Source: Nostoc piscinale CENA21
GTDB lineage: Bacteria; Cyanobacteriota; Cyanobacteriia; Cyanobacteriales; Nostocaceae
Length of the DNA: 64,000 nt
Assembly (NCBI RefSeq): GCF_001298445.1
Contig: NZ_CP012036.1
Coordinates: 1,925,263 to 1,989,262, forward strand
Reading direction: 5' to 3'
Part shown: piece by piece, positions 8,909 to 18,100 of the stretch
Layout: the number at the start of each line of letters is the position of its first letter
Numbering within the stretch: position 1 is the stretch's first letter
Position numbers and translations under genes: made by a program
Notes under the pieces: generated by a model
The model's database searches: none
What the model saw: only the letters and a program-made list of their open reading frames with translations
What the model was told of the DNA's origin: nothing

Positions 8909-10451
8909 CTACTTAGACAGCCGCCAAATTTTGATAGTCTTGTCCCAACTACCACTAGCTAAAGTTCTGCCATCTGGACTAAATGCGACTGAACTAACCC
9001 AAGAAGAATGACCATCGAGGGTATAAATTTGTTTTCCTGTGGCGACATTCCAGATTTTGATAGTATTGTCATTACTACCACTAGCTAAAGTTTTGCCATT
9101 TGGGCTAAAGGCGACTGAAGAAACCTCACGAGAATTACCATTGAGGATACGAATTTCTTTCCCTGTAGAGATATTCCAGATTTTGATAGTTTTGTCCTGA
9201 CTACCACTAGCTAAAGTTCTGCCATCTGGACTAAATGCGACTGAAGAAACCCCATAATAATGACCATTGAGGGTACGAATTTCTTGCCCTGTAGAGACAT
9301 TCCAGATTTTGATAGTCTTGTCATTACTACCACTGGCTAAAGTTCTGCCATCTGGACTATAATGCGACTGAAGAAACCCCATAAGAATGACCATTGAGGG
9401 TACGAATTTCTTGCCCTGTAGAGACATTCCAGATTTTGATAGTACTGTCCCAACTACCACTAGCTAAAGTTCTGCCATCTGGACTATATGCGACTGAGAA
9501 AACCAAATCATAATGACCATTGAGGGTACGAATTTCTTGCCCTGTAGAGACATTCCAGATTTTAATAGTCTTGTCACCACTACCATTAGCTAAAGTTCTG
9601 CCATCTGGACTAAAGGCGACTGAATTAAAACTTTCTACGCCGGCTAATAAACCCTGTTGTTGCGAATGCCCAATCAGCGTCTTCGCTAGAGTAAAGTTAG
9701 CTGTTGATGATACATTTGCAACAGGTCGATTTGCTCTCCTTGGTGCTGGCACAGGTGCAACAAGTCGATTTTGTGGGCTTGGTGCTGGCGCACCAGCCAC
9801 TGGCTGCACAGATGGCGCAAGACTTAAATAAGTCTTCAACGGAATCCCATACACAGTAGTAGCATTTGTATCAGGGCGAGTTGTAGCCCTTCCGTGAATG
9901 CCTACTAATTTACCCTGCTCATCTAGTATCGCTCCCCCACTCATCCCTGGAAAACCACCAATGTCATACACAAAGGCATAACCATCTTTTGGGTTTGACA
10001 CTCGGCTGGAAATTGCACCTCTGATAAACTTGATGTCTGATGTTCCTTGGGGATAACCTGCTACAGAAATATTTATACCTAATGTTATTAGGTCAGAATT
10101 ACCCTTTTCGGCGACACGGTAATTTTGATTACTAGTGAACTGAAATATAGCTAAATCAACACCGCGAAATTGTTTGACTTGGCTGTGGTTGAAAGTGTAT
10201 TTTTTGCCGTCTGGTGTGTGTACTGTGTAGTTACCTTCGAGTTGGACTACGTGCCAATTTGTCACCACAGTGTAAATATTACTTTGACGCTCAATAATTA
10301 CCCCTGAGCCAGTATTTGCACCATCAATGCGGACTGTAATTTGTTGAGCAATTTCAGCAATTTCTGAGGGTGTCAACGCTGTGGCTACTGGTTGGATTAT
10401 GACTATTGCTGTACCGAATAATAATGCCGAAAGTACACCAGCCACCCTCAT
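8909..10451 (-). pseudogene. Trypsin-like protease fused to WD40 propeller, frameshifted
   Basis: A signal peptide (residues 1 to about 25) leads a trypsin-like serine protease domain with His67 (NWHVV), Asp99 (GVDLAIF) and Ser171 (GMSGGAIL). A proline-rich linker and WD40 repeats follow. In the third visible repeat a single extra base near 9359-9361 turns VAYSPDGRT into VAL-stop, and a second frame (8909-9460) completes the propeller. Removing one base gives 513 residues and six recognisable repeats, one fewer than in the three paralogues here. The protein would act outside the plasma membrane. It is the last gene of the first cassette and is most like the gene at 52168-53850 (shared QFRGVDL). 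Confidence 0.85.
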
Positions 10452-10510
10452 GATTGATTCCCCTGATGATTTTGTAATGGTTTTTGTCTAATTGGTACAG
10501 CCATACGAGA
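10448..10510 (-). pseudogene. C-terminal relic of the single-domain protease
   Basis: Just upstream of the WD40-protease start, the minus strand reads SRMAVPIRQKPLQNHQGNQS and a stop that overlaps the next ATG as ATGA. This matches the C-terminus of the 263-residue protease at 55603-56394 (SSMAIPIRKEVLQNHQENQS). The rest of that protease copy is missing, which indicates tandem duplication followed by deletion. Confidence 0.8.
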
Positions 10511-10609
10511 GTAAATGTAACTGATTGTATGCCTTATTAAATTACTAGAAAATTTGAAAATACAAGGTTGGTTTAATTGGGATAACATCCAAAATCTCAA
10601 ATTAAATAG

Positions 10610-12247
10610 CTAATCAGATAGCCGCCAAATTTTGATAGTCGCGTCATTGCTACCACTAGCTAAAGTTTTGCCATCTGGACTAAATGTGACTGAATTAACC
10701 GACTCAGAATGACCTTTGAGGGTGGTAATCTCTTGCCCTATGGCAACATTCCAGATTTTGATAGTATCGTCCCAACTACCACTAGCTAAAGTTTTGCCAT
10801 CTGGACTCAATGCGACTGAAACAACCCAATGAGAATGACCATTGAGGGTACGAATCTCTTGCCCTGTAGCGATATTCCAGATTTTGACAGTCTTGTCTTC
10901 ACTACCACTAGCTAAAGTTTTGCCATCTGGACTCAATGCAACTGAAAGAACCGAATCAGAATGACCATTGAGGGTACGAATTTTTTGCCCTGTGGCGACA
11001 TTCCAGATTTTAATAGTCTTATCGTAACTACCACTAGCTAAAGTTCTGCCATCTGCACTAAATGCGACTGAATTAACCGACTTAGAATGACCATTGAGGG
11101 TACGAATTACTTGCCCTGTAGTGAGGTTCCAAATTTTGATAGTTTTGTCGTCCAAACTACCACTAGCTAAAGTTCCGCCATCTGGACTCAATGCAACTGA
11201 AAGAAACGACTTAGAATGACCATTGAGGGTACGAATTTCTTGCCCTGTGGCGACATTCCAGATTTTAATAGTCTTGTCGTAACTATCACTAGCTAAAGTT
11301 CTGCCATCTGCACTAAATGCAACTGAATTAACCGACTTAGAATGACCATTGAGGGTACGAATTACTTGCCCTGTGGTGAGGTTCCAAATTTTGATAGTCT
11401 TGTCTTCACTACCACTAGCTAAAGTTCTGCCATCTGGACTCAATGCAACTGAATTAACTGATCCTTCTGTGTATTGCCCTTGAATACCAGCAAATTCATA
11501 AAACACCACCCTTTGCGAATCACCAATCAGAGTCTTCGCTAGAGTAAACTTAGCAGCTGATGGCACAGTTACAACTGGCGGATTGGGTAGCTTTGGTGCT
11601 GGTGCAGATGGTGCAAGACTTAAATAAGTCCTCAACGGAATCCCTAACACAGTAGTAGCATTCGTATCTGGGCGAGTTGTAGCACGTCCGTGAATCCCGA
11701 CTAATTTACCCTGCTCATCGAGTATCGCTCCCCCACTCATCCCCGGAAAACCACCGATGTCATACACAAAAGCATAACCATCCTTTGGGTTTGACACCAG
11801 ACGGGAAATTGCACCCCTACGAAAATCAATGTCTGATGTTCCTTGAGGATACCCCGCTACAGCAATATTTGTCCCTAATGCTACTTGGTCAGAATTACCC
11901 TTTTCGGCGATACGGTAATTTTGATTACTAGTAAACTGAAATATAGCTAAATCAACACCTGGAAGTTGTTTTACTTGGCTGTGATTGAATGTATATCTTC
12001 GACCATCTGGTGCTTGTACTGTGTAGCTACCTTCGAGTTGGACTACGTGCCAACAAGTAACAACAGTATAAACATTACCTTGATGCTCAATAATTACTCC
12101 AGAGCCAGTATTTGCGCCATCAATGCGTACGGTGATTTGTTGAGCGATATTAGCAATTTCTGAGGGTGTCAAGGCTGTAGCGGCTGGCTGCACTATGACT
12201 ATTGCTGTACCAAATAATAATGCCGATAGTACACCAGCCACCTTCAT
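10610..12247 (-). CDS. Trypsin-like protease fused to seven-bladed WD40 propeller
   Basis: A 545-residue secreted or periplasmic protein. A signal peptide precedes a trypsin-like domain with the triad in CWHVVQ, GVDLAIF and GMSGGAIL. A short proline-rich linker leads to seven WD40 repeats ending KIWRLSD, enough for one closed propeller. Repeats 1-2 and 3-4 are near copies of the same two-blade unit (LTTGQVIRTLNGHSK then VATGQ...), a recent internal duplication. The residue before the catalytic His region is Cys where the paralogues have Asn (TCWHVV versus TNWHVV). It follows the 263-residue protease by 36 bp and is most like the gene at 54008-55606 (both have LPGVDL). Substrates are unknown. 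Confidence 0.9.
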   Translation of the reverse strand: MKVAGVLSALLFGTAIVIVQPAATALTPSEIANIAQQITVRIDGANTGSGVIIEHQGNVYTVVTCWHVVQLEGSYTVQAPDGRRYTFNHSQVKQLPGVDLAIFQFTSNQNYRIAEKGNSDQVALGTNIAVAGYPQGTSDIDFRRGAISRLVSNPKDGYAFVYDIGGFPGMSGGAILDEQGKLVGIHGRATTRPDTNATTVLGIPLRTYLSLAPSAPAPKLPNPPVVTVPSAAKFTLAKTLIGDSQRVVFYEFAGIQGQYTEGSVNSVALSPDGRTLASGSEDKTIKIWNLTTGQVIRTLNGHSKSVNSVAFSADGRTLASDSYDKTIKIWNVATGQEIRTLNGHSKSFLSVALSPDGGTLASGSLDDKTIKIWNLTTGQVIRTLNGHSKSVNSVAFSADGRTLASGSYDKTIKIWNVATGQKIRTLNGHSDSVLSVALSPDGKTLASGSEDKTVKIWNIATGQEIRTLNGHSHWVVSVALSPDGKTLASGSWDDTIKIWNVAIGQEITTLKGHSESVNSVTFSPDGKTLASGSNDATIKIWRLSD

Positions 12248-12283
12248 GATTGATTCCCCTCACACATCAACATTGATAACTGT

Positions 12284-13075
12284 TCACTGTTCACTGTTCA
12301 CTGATTTAATCGGTACAGCCATACTAGAACGGGTAATTAGTTCCTGCAAGTGGGGTTCTGGTTGCGAACCATCTTGATAAACTGCCGGTGTCTCCCACAG
12401 TGGATCTTGATGTAAGCTATTAATCCCAATCACTTCACCATGTATATTCAGCAATGGCGCGCCACTCATCCCTTTTCGCACATCATTGGTGTATCCAATC
12501 TGGTAGCCTTGCTCTAATGCTTTGTCTAACAATAGGGTGACTTTCCCAGATGTAAAGACAAACTGAGTTTTAGTCAGCGTAGACTGCTTTTGAGTTGCTA
12601 AATTGTCTATAAATCCACCCACAAACACCTCATCCCCAACTCGTAAACGAGACGCATTAGGGAGGTTAGCGACTGGATAAACTATATCGGGACTACGAAA
12701 TTGCAACACAGCTAAATCATCCTGCTGCAACTGGGAAATCTGCAAGACAGTAGCTTGATATATACGCCCATCTGGAGTTTGAATTTGATAGGGTGGTTTA
12801 GCGGCTCTCAAAACGTGAGCATTGGTAATTACTGTATAAATTTGACCTTGGCGTTGTAGTAAAGTTCCTGAACCTAGTAACTCTGATGTGGTAATTTTGA
12901 CGGTGATAGTCTGAGCTAATTTTTGCAATTGCTCGACAGAAAGACGATTAGATCGCTCCACTCTGGTAGACTTGCCAGAAACGCCTTGCTGTTTTGAGAG
13001 TGCAAAGGAAACACCACCAAGACAAATCAGCAAGCACACCAGATAAATAATTTTGTGTTTGAGCCGCCAGTTCAT
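12284..13075 (-). CDS. Secreted trypsin-like serine protease
   Basis: A 263-residue, single-domain trypsin-like protease. An N-terminal hydrophobic segment (about residues 9-26, signal peptide or anchor) precedes the triad His87 (TNAHVLR), Asp120 (QQDDLAVL) and Ser204 (RKGMSGAPL). No PDZ domain is present, unlike HtrA/Deg. The C-terminus ends SVNSEQ, shorter than the copy at 55603-56394, and lies against three GTTCACT heptamers at about 12282-12303 that replaced the ATGA coupling seen in the other cassette. It sits between the COP23 gene and a protease-WD40 fusion, all on one strand. Confidence 0.88.
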   Translation of the reverse strand: MNWRLKHKIIYLVCLLICLGGVSFALSKQQGVSGKSTRVERSNRLSVEQLQKLAQTITVKITTSELLGSGTLLQRQGQIYTVITNAHVLRAAKPPYQIQTPDGRIYQATVLQISQLQQDDLAVLQFRSPDIVYPVANLPNASRLRVGDEVFVGGFIDNLATQKQSTLTKTQFVFTSGKVTLLLDKALEQGYQIGYTNDVRKGMSGAPLLNIHGEVIGINSLHQDPLWETPAVYQDGSQPEPHLQELITRSSMAVPIKSVNSEQ

Positions 13076-13081
13076 GCAATA

Positions 13082-13642
13082 TTAAGGAGTCGATGAACTA
13101 CACTCTTGACCGTCTAAAAATTGCTTGACATCAACATACACATCACCTTCGTCATAAGTAAAAGCTTGACATCCACTTAAATTAATGATTGATTCTCCTC
13201 CTGCATCCCGGCGCAAACTCAGCATTTGCTGTAAAACTCTACCGGTGTCAGTTCCAGGTTTTAGGGTGACTAATATATTGTCTGCTGTGCAAGGTACGCC
13301 TCGGCGGTTAGAAATACACAATACTGGGTAGCCGTTAAAGTTATCTCGGCTGGTGATGAAAAGTGCGCCGTTATCGTAGTAGCGTTGAAATCTGGCAGAG
13401 ACTATCCTACAACGTTGTGCTGAGGATACTTTTTTAAAGTCGTTAGCAACCCAACGAATCAGCGTTTGATTTCCCCGTGCAGTGCGTACTTTGGTGACAG
13501 GTACATTTCCTTCTTGAGTACAGAAGAATTTGTTACCGTCTGCGTAACTTGGTTCAGTTATAGAAATCCCCAAAAATAGAAGCGAAGTCACGGATGCTGC
13601 TGCTAATCCTGGTAATAATTGAGCCACTAACCTTAGCTGCAT
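13082..13642 (-). CDS. COP23-domain secreted protein
   Basis: A COP23 (circadian oscillating protein 23) family protein. I chose ATG 13642 (186 residues) over the upstream TTG at 13678 because it gives a normal signal peptide (MQLRLVAQLLPGLAAASV...) with a likely cleavage after SYA. The mature part holds the family's conserved FFCTQ, IIRW-like IRWVAN, RCRIVSARF, VLCI and LSGCQAFTY with conserved cysteines. It is first in the cassette and 6 bp upstream of the protease. The function of COP23 proteins is unknown. A truncated paralogue sits at the same relative place in the second cassette (56451-56667). Confidence 0.82.
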   Translation of the reverse strand: MQLRLVAQLLPGLAAASVTSLLFLGISITEPSYADGNKFFCTQEGNVPVTKVRTARGNQTLIRWVANDFKKVSSAQRCRIVSARFQRYYDNGALFITSRDNFNGYPVLCISNRRGVPCTADNILVTLKPGTDTGRVLQQMLSLRRDAGGESIINLSGCQAFTYDEGDVYVDVKQFLDGQECSSSTP

Positions 13643-13789
13643 ATACCAACTACTAATTGCTAAAATACACCTATGCAATTAAGCTACAACATTTAATCCG
13701 GTTTTTTCGCATTTGCTTTATTTTGTTTCACAAAGTCACATATGAACCTGCTTGCAACCAGCAATTTTAATTGCTAAAGCTTGAACATT

Positions 13790-13953
13790 ATAATCGATAT
13801 TTGCCATTGGTAGAAGCTATGATTAATTTATCTGAAATTAAAACTCAATATAATATACGAACATTTGAAAGTAAAATTTCGTAGTAATTATCTCAATTTA
13901 ATTAAAAATAAAATGTCATTAAAATTGGAACTTAATGAATCCAAGTAATCGCA
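13790..13953 (+). repeat. Direct repeat, copy B (relic of kinase 3' end)
   Basis: Imperfect copy of 8691-8850, with ATAATCGATATTTGCCATTG followed by kinase-tail codons (MI-NLSEIKTQ-like) and the same 3' flank. No kinase domain is present upstream of it, so it is a fragment. With copy A it brackets the first cassette. Confidence 0.8.
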
Positions 13954-14155
13954 GAAAAAAATTGAACCAATGCCTGCTGAAGCAGGAAAAAACAGCGATA
14001 TGACTATCAATATGAACCTAATGGGTCTGCTATCAAGTTGGGTATTTAAATATCTACAAATTACAGTTTTTTGGGATTAATTATTACTAAAAAATAAAAA
14101 AACAGAAATAGCAATTAGTTATTTGCTGAATCATTATCATCATTAGTTACACTTA

Positions 14156-14196
14156 GCAGGAAGCGGAGGGGAAAGATTCTCCCCCTTGCGTCCTGC
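14156..14196 (-). terminator. Imperfect 17-bp hairpin after the EF-hand gene
   Basis: Arms 14156-14172 and 14180-14196 (ends GCAGG/CCTGC, several internal mismatches) lie about 50 bp downstream of the EF-hand stop on the minus strand. It is GC-rich but has no clear T tract. It may be a terminator or a dispersed repeat. Confidence 0.35.
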
Positions 14197-14243
14197 ACAA
14201 GAACTAGGTATACACGGCAATGTTGGGTTGGTGAACTACTAGG

Positions 14244-14471
14244 TTAAATACTTGCTTCTTGGACTGCTTGCTTTAACTCTTCAAAGGTAATACTACCATC
14301 TTTGTCTGAATCATACTGTACTATCAACTCTTGGGGGCTAGTGGTATTTGTTTGTGATGAAATGACTGCACTTAAGCCAGGACTTAAAAAAAGCTCATTA
14401 ATGGAGATTTTGCCGTCTTGATCGCGGTCTAAGGTATTAAAAAGGGATCGAAGTTCTTGCTCGGTTGTCAT
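14244..14471 (-). CDS. Small EF-hand calcium-binding protein
   Basis: A 75-residue protein consisting of two EF-hands with canonical loops DRDQDGKISINE (about residues 15-26) and DSDKDGSITFEE (about 53-64). Both have Asp at positions 1, 3 and 5, Gly at 6 and Glu at 12, so calcium binding is likely. There is no signal peptide, so it is cytoplasmic. It stands between the first cassette and the sensor-kinase/CIS block. A link between calcium and those systems is only a positional inference. Confidence 0.88.
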   Translation of the reverse strand: MTTEQELRSLFNTLDRDQDGKISINELFLSPGLSAVISSQTNTTSPQELIVQYDSDKDGSITFEELKQAVQEASI

Positions 14472-15175
14472 AAGTTTTTATCTGAATTAATCTTTCACTT
14501 TAATATTTCAAAAATAAACAAACTTATATCAAAAGGCGTAAAAGTAGGTTTCTCTGGGGTTGAGATTAGCAGAACAAAACAAGCTCAACCAAAAAATTCA
14601 CCCCATCCACTGCACCCAATCGGGAGCCGCCGCCGACTACCCAAACAACTGTGGCTGTGCCTCCTCAAACGCCACAAAATCAATTCTCAATTGCGAATTA
14701 GTATTGCCTGCTGCCACCACAAATCAGTGGGGTTTTCCTGTCCCTTCAGATCCTCATTAATGAGGAGTGTGGATGGTAAATGTCACCGCAATAGTCCGTA
14801 TTCAAAAATGAACTCAACGAGATTGGTGACAATCCCGTTGGTTTTCAAAACCGCGCGTAACAGTTTCCCGTTATACCAATTCTCTATGCAGGCTTATAGA
14901 AAATTGGTATTAGTTCCTTTGACAGATCGCAATCTCTGGATATTGCTATCGAATTTTACAACATACCTTAGTTTTCAAAATGTAAAAAATAATTGAAAGT
15001 ATCAAGTTGAAAAATATTAATTTTTGCTAATTAATCTCAAGAAATTTAGAGGAGCTACCCAAGCAACAATTAGGTTCTAAGGGATTATAGCGTTTCTAGC
15101 AAGTGAGTTAGAAATCACTATGATTTGGGAAAAATACTGTAAATAAATCAGTCTACTTTACCCAAATTACTTAAA
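14472..15175. other. 704-bp region with palindromes and degraded coding traces
   Basis: A 16-nt perfect palindrome (TCCTCATTAATGAGGA, 14751-14766) and a 38-nt hairpin (arms 14873-14887 and 14896-14910, 14 of 15 pairs, ATACCAATT ends) are present. Short protein-like plus-strand stretches occur, for example a frame reading PPPTTQTTVAVPPQTPQNQF near 14620-14695 and NELNEIGDNPVGFQNRA near 14807-14857. They lie in different frames broken by stops, so they look like relics. I could not identify the source gene. Confidence 0.4.
14873..14910. repeat. 38-nt hairpin repeat
   Basis: Fifteen-nt arms with one mismatch and an 8-nt loop (GCAGGCTT). The ends ATACCAATT/AATTGGTAT resemble small palindromic repeats dispersed in cyanobacterial genomes. 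It is an intergenic element upstream of the sensor kinase. Confidence 0.55.
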
Positions 15176-18100
15176 ATGACTACAGCAGTTGAGCCACTTA
15201 CCAAGCTTCTGGGTTATCGAATTAGCGAGCGACTTTATGAAGGCTCTAGAACCCTAGTTTACCGAGCAATTCGCACGGTGGATCAACTGCCAGTAGTCAT
15301 CAAGATACTTAAACAAGAGTATCCATCATTTAATGAATTGCTGCAATTCCGTAATCAGTACGCCATTGCTAAAAATCTTGACTTTGCGGGTATTGTTCGT
15401 CTTTACAACTTGGAACATTACCACAACAGCTATGCACTGGTAATGGAGGATTTTGGTGGTATTTCTTTACGAGAATGGATACATAAAGAAATTAACAGCA
15501 ATGGCGGCTCTCTTTGGCAGAATCACCTGAAAGCTTTTTTGGAAATTGCGATCGCTCTAGCAACAATTCTTGATGAACTTTATCGTCACCGGATCATCCA
15601 CAAAGACATTAAGCCTGCCAATATTTTAATTAATCCAGATACCCAGCAGGTGAAGTTAATAGATTTTAGCCTTGCTTCCTTACTGTCTAGAGAAACCCAA
15701 GAAATTTATAGTCCTAATATTTTGGAAGGAACACTCGCCTATGTATCTCCAGAACAAACCGGACGGATGAACCGAGGTATTGATTACCGCAGTGATTTCT
15801 ATTCTCTAGGGGTAACTTTCTTTGAACTACTTACCGGAAAATTACCTTTTCAATCTAACGATCCAATGGAAGTAGTTCACTGTCATATTGCTAAACAACC
15901 CTTATTAGAAGGCAGAAGGCAGGGGGCAGGAGGCAGAAGGGAAGAAATTCCGCCAGTGATTGCAAATATAGTGATGAAACTGATGGCGAAAAATGCTGAA
16001 GACCGCTATCAGAGTGCATTAGGACTGAAAAATGATTTAGAGATATGTCTCAACCAACTGCAAACAACTGGGCAGATTGCGCCATTTGAGATTGGACAAC
16101 GAGATGTGTGCGATCGCTTTATCATCTCAGAAAAGCTCTATGGTCGTTATAACGAAGTAGCAACTTTACTAGCAGCTTTTGAGCGAATTTCGCAAGCAAG
16201 TAGCGAACTTATGCTAGTAGCTGGTTTCTCTGGTATCGGCAAAACTGCTGTAGTCAACGAAATTCACAAACCGATTGTGCGCCAGCGCGGTTACTTTATT
16301 AAAGGTAAATTTGACCAGTTTCAGCGCAACATTCCCCTATCTGCTTTTTTACAATCATTTCGTGATTTGATTGGGCAACTGCTGAGTGAAAATGATACGC
16401 AATTAGATCAATGGAATAACAAAATTCTCGCGGCTTTAGGAGAAAACGCCCAAGTCATTATTGAAGTAATTCCCGAACTAGAACTGATAATTGGTAAACA
16501 ACCTGCTGTTCCTGAACTCTCTGGTAGTGCTGCTCAAAACCGCTTCAATATCTTATTTCAAAAATTTATTCAGGTGTTCACGACGCAAGATCATCCACTG
16601 GTGATCTTTATCGATGACTTGCAGTGGGCGGATTCTGCTTCTCTCAAGTTTATCCAACTGTTAATGAGCGAGATAGATACCCGATATATGTTGCTAATTG
16701 GGGCTTACCGAGATAACGAGGTTTCTACAACCCATCCCCTGATGCTGACGCTGCAAGAAATTGAAAAGTCACAGGCTACAGTCAATACCATTACTCTTGC
16801 GACCCTAGATCAGCCCTCAGTAAACCAATTGGTTGCTGATACATTCAGTTGTTCCCTAGAGTTGGCCTTGCCATTGACAGAGTTGATATTTAGCAAAACT
16901 CAAGGGAATCCCTTCTTCACAACTCAGTTTCTCAAAGCACTATACGAAGATCATCTAATTACATTCAATTTTCAAGGTGGTTATTGGGAATGTGACATTG
17001 CACAGGTGCGATCGCTTGCCCTTACTGATGATGTGGTAGAGTTTATGGCAGTTCAACTCCAGAAGTTACCCCAAGCGACTCAAGAAGTGTTGCAGTTAGC
17101 AGCTTGTATTGGTAACACTTTTGACTTGGAAACACTAGCGATCGTTTATCAACAATCCCCGACTCAAACCGCCAAAGATTTGTGGCTAACTCTCAAAGAT
17201 GGGTTGATTCTACCGCAAAATGATGTTTATAAGTTTTACCAGGATTCGTCATTAGAAAACACCGAACAAAGGATAAAGGATAAAGGCCAAACAACAGTCG
17301 CTTATAAATTTCTACATGATCGCGTCCAGCAAGCTGCTTATTCATTAATTCCCCTAGACCAGAAGCAAGCAACTCACCTGAAGATTGGGCGACGCTTGTT
17401 AGAAAATACATCCGCAGCAGACCAGCAAGAGAAAATTTTTAATATTATTAACCATCTCAACTTGGGATCTGAATTGATTACCACTCCTAGTGAACGAGAG
17501 CCATTAGCGAATCTCAATTTGATCGCAGGTCGTCAGGCAAAGTCTGCAACAGCATACGAAGCGGCAGTGAGGTATTTTAATACAGGCATAATGTTGCTCG
17601 AACCGCAAAGCTGGCAGACTCAATATGATTTAACACTCTCTTTGTATTCAGCAGCAGCAGAAGCAGAATACCTGAATACAAACTACGAGCAAGCTAATTT
17701 GTTGATACAGACACTTCTCGAAAATGTCAAAGATACATTACAAAAAGCCAGTGTTTACGAAATTAAAATTCAATCTTTAATTTCGCAATCTCAGATGCAG
17801 TCAGCGATAGACATAGCATTAGAAGTTTTGCAGATGTTAGGTGTCAGTTTAGAGCCAGAAGCGATCGCCACCTTAGATATTGAAGCATTAATTGACCTAC
17901 CAGAAATGACCGACCTAGATAAACTAGCAGCACAGCGAATATTGATGACCGTCGCTCCTGCGGTGTTCCTAGCGAATCCCCAGATGTACCCATCAATTAT
18001 CTTTACAATGGTCAATCTGTGCATCAGATATGGCAATTCTAACCTTGCTGCTTATGCCTATGTCACCTATGGATTATTGCTTTGTGGTGGGGGGGATATT

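Larger units (their letters stand above)
13679..14243. other. 565-bp intergenic region with kinase-tail repeat
   Basis: This AT-rich gap lies between the COP23 gene and the EF-hand gene. It holds repeat copy B (13790-13953) and the hairpin at 14156-14196. No gene was seen. Confidence 0.5.

Noticed and set aside
14457..14996. 179-residue plus-strand frame
   Set aside because: Its composition is not protein-like, it overlaps the EF-hand start, and the region contains palindromes and coding traces in other frames.
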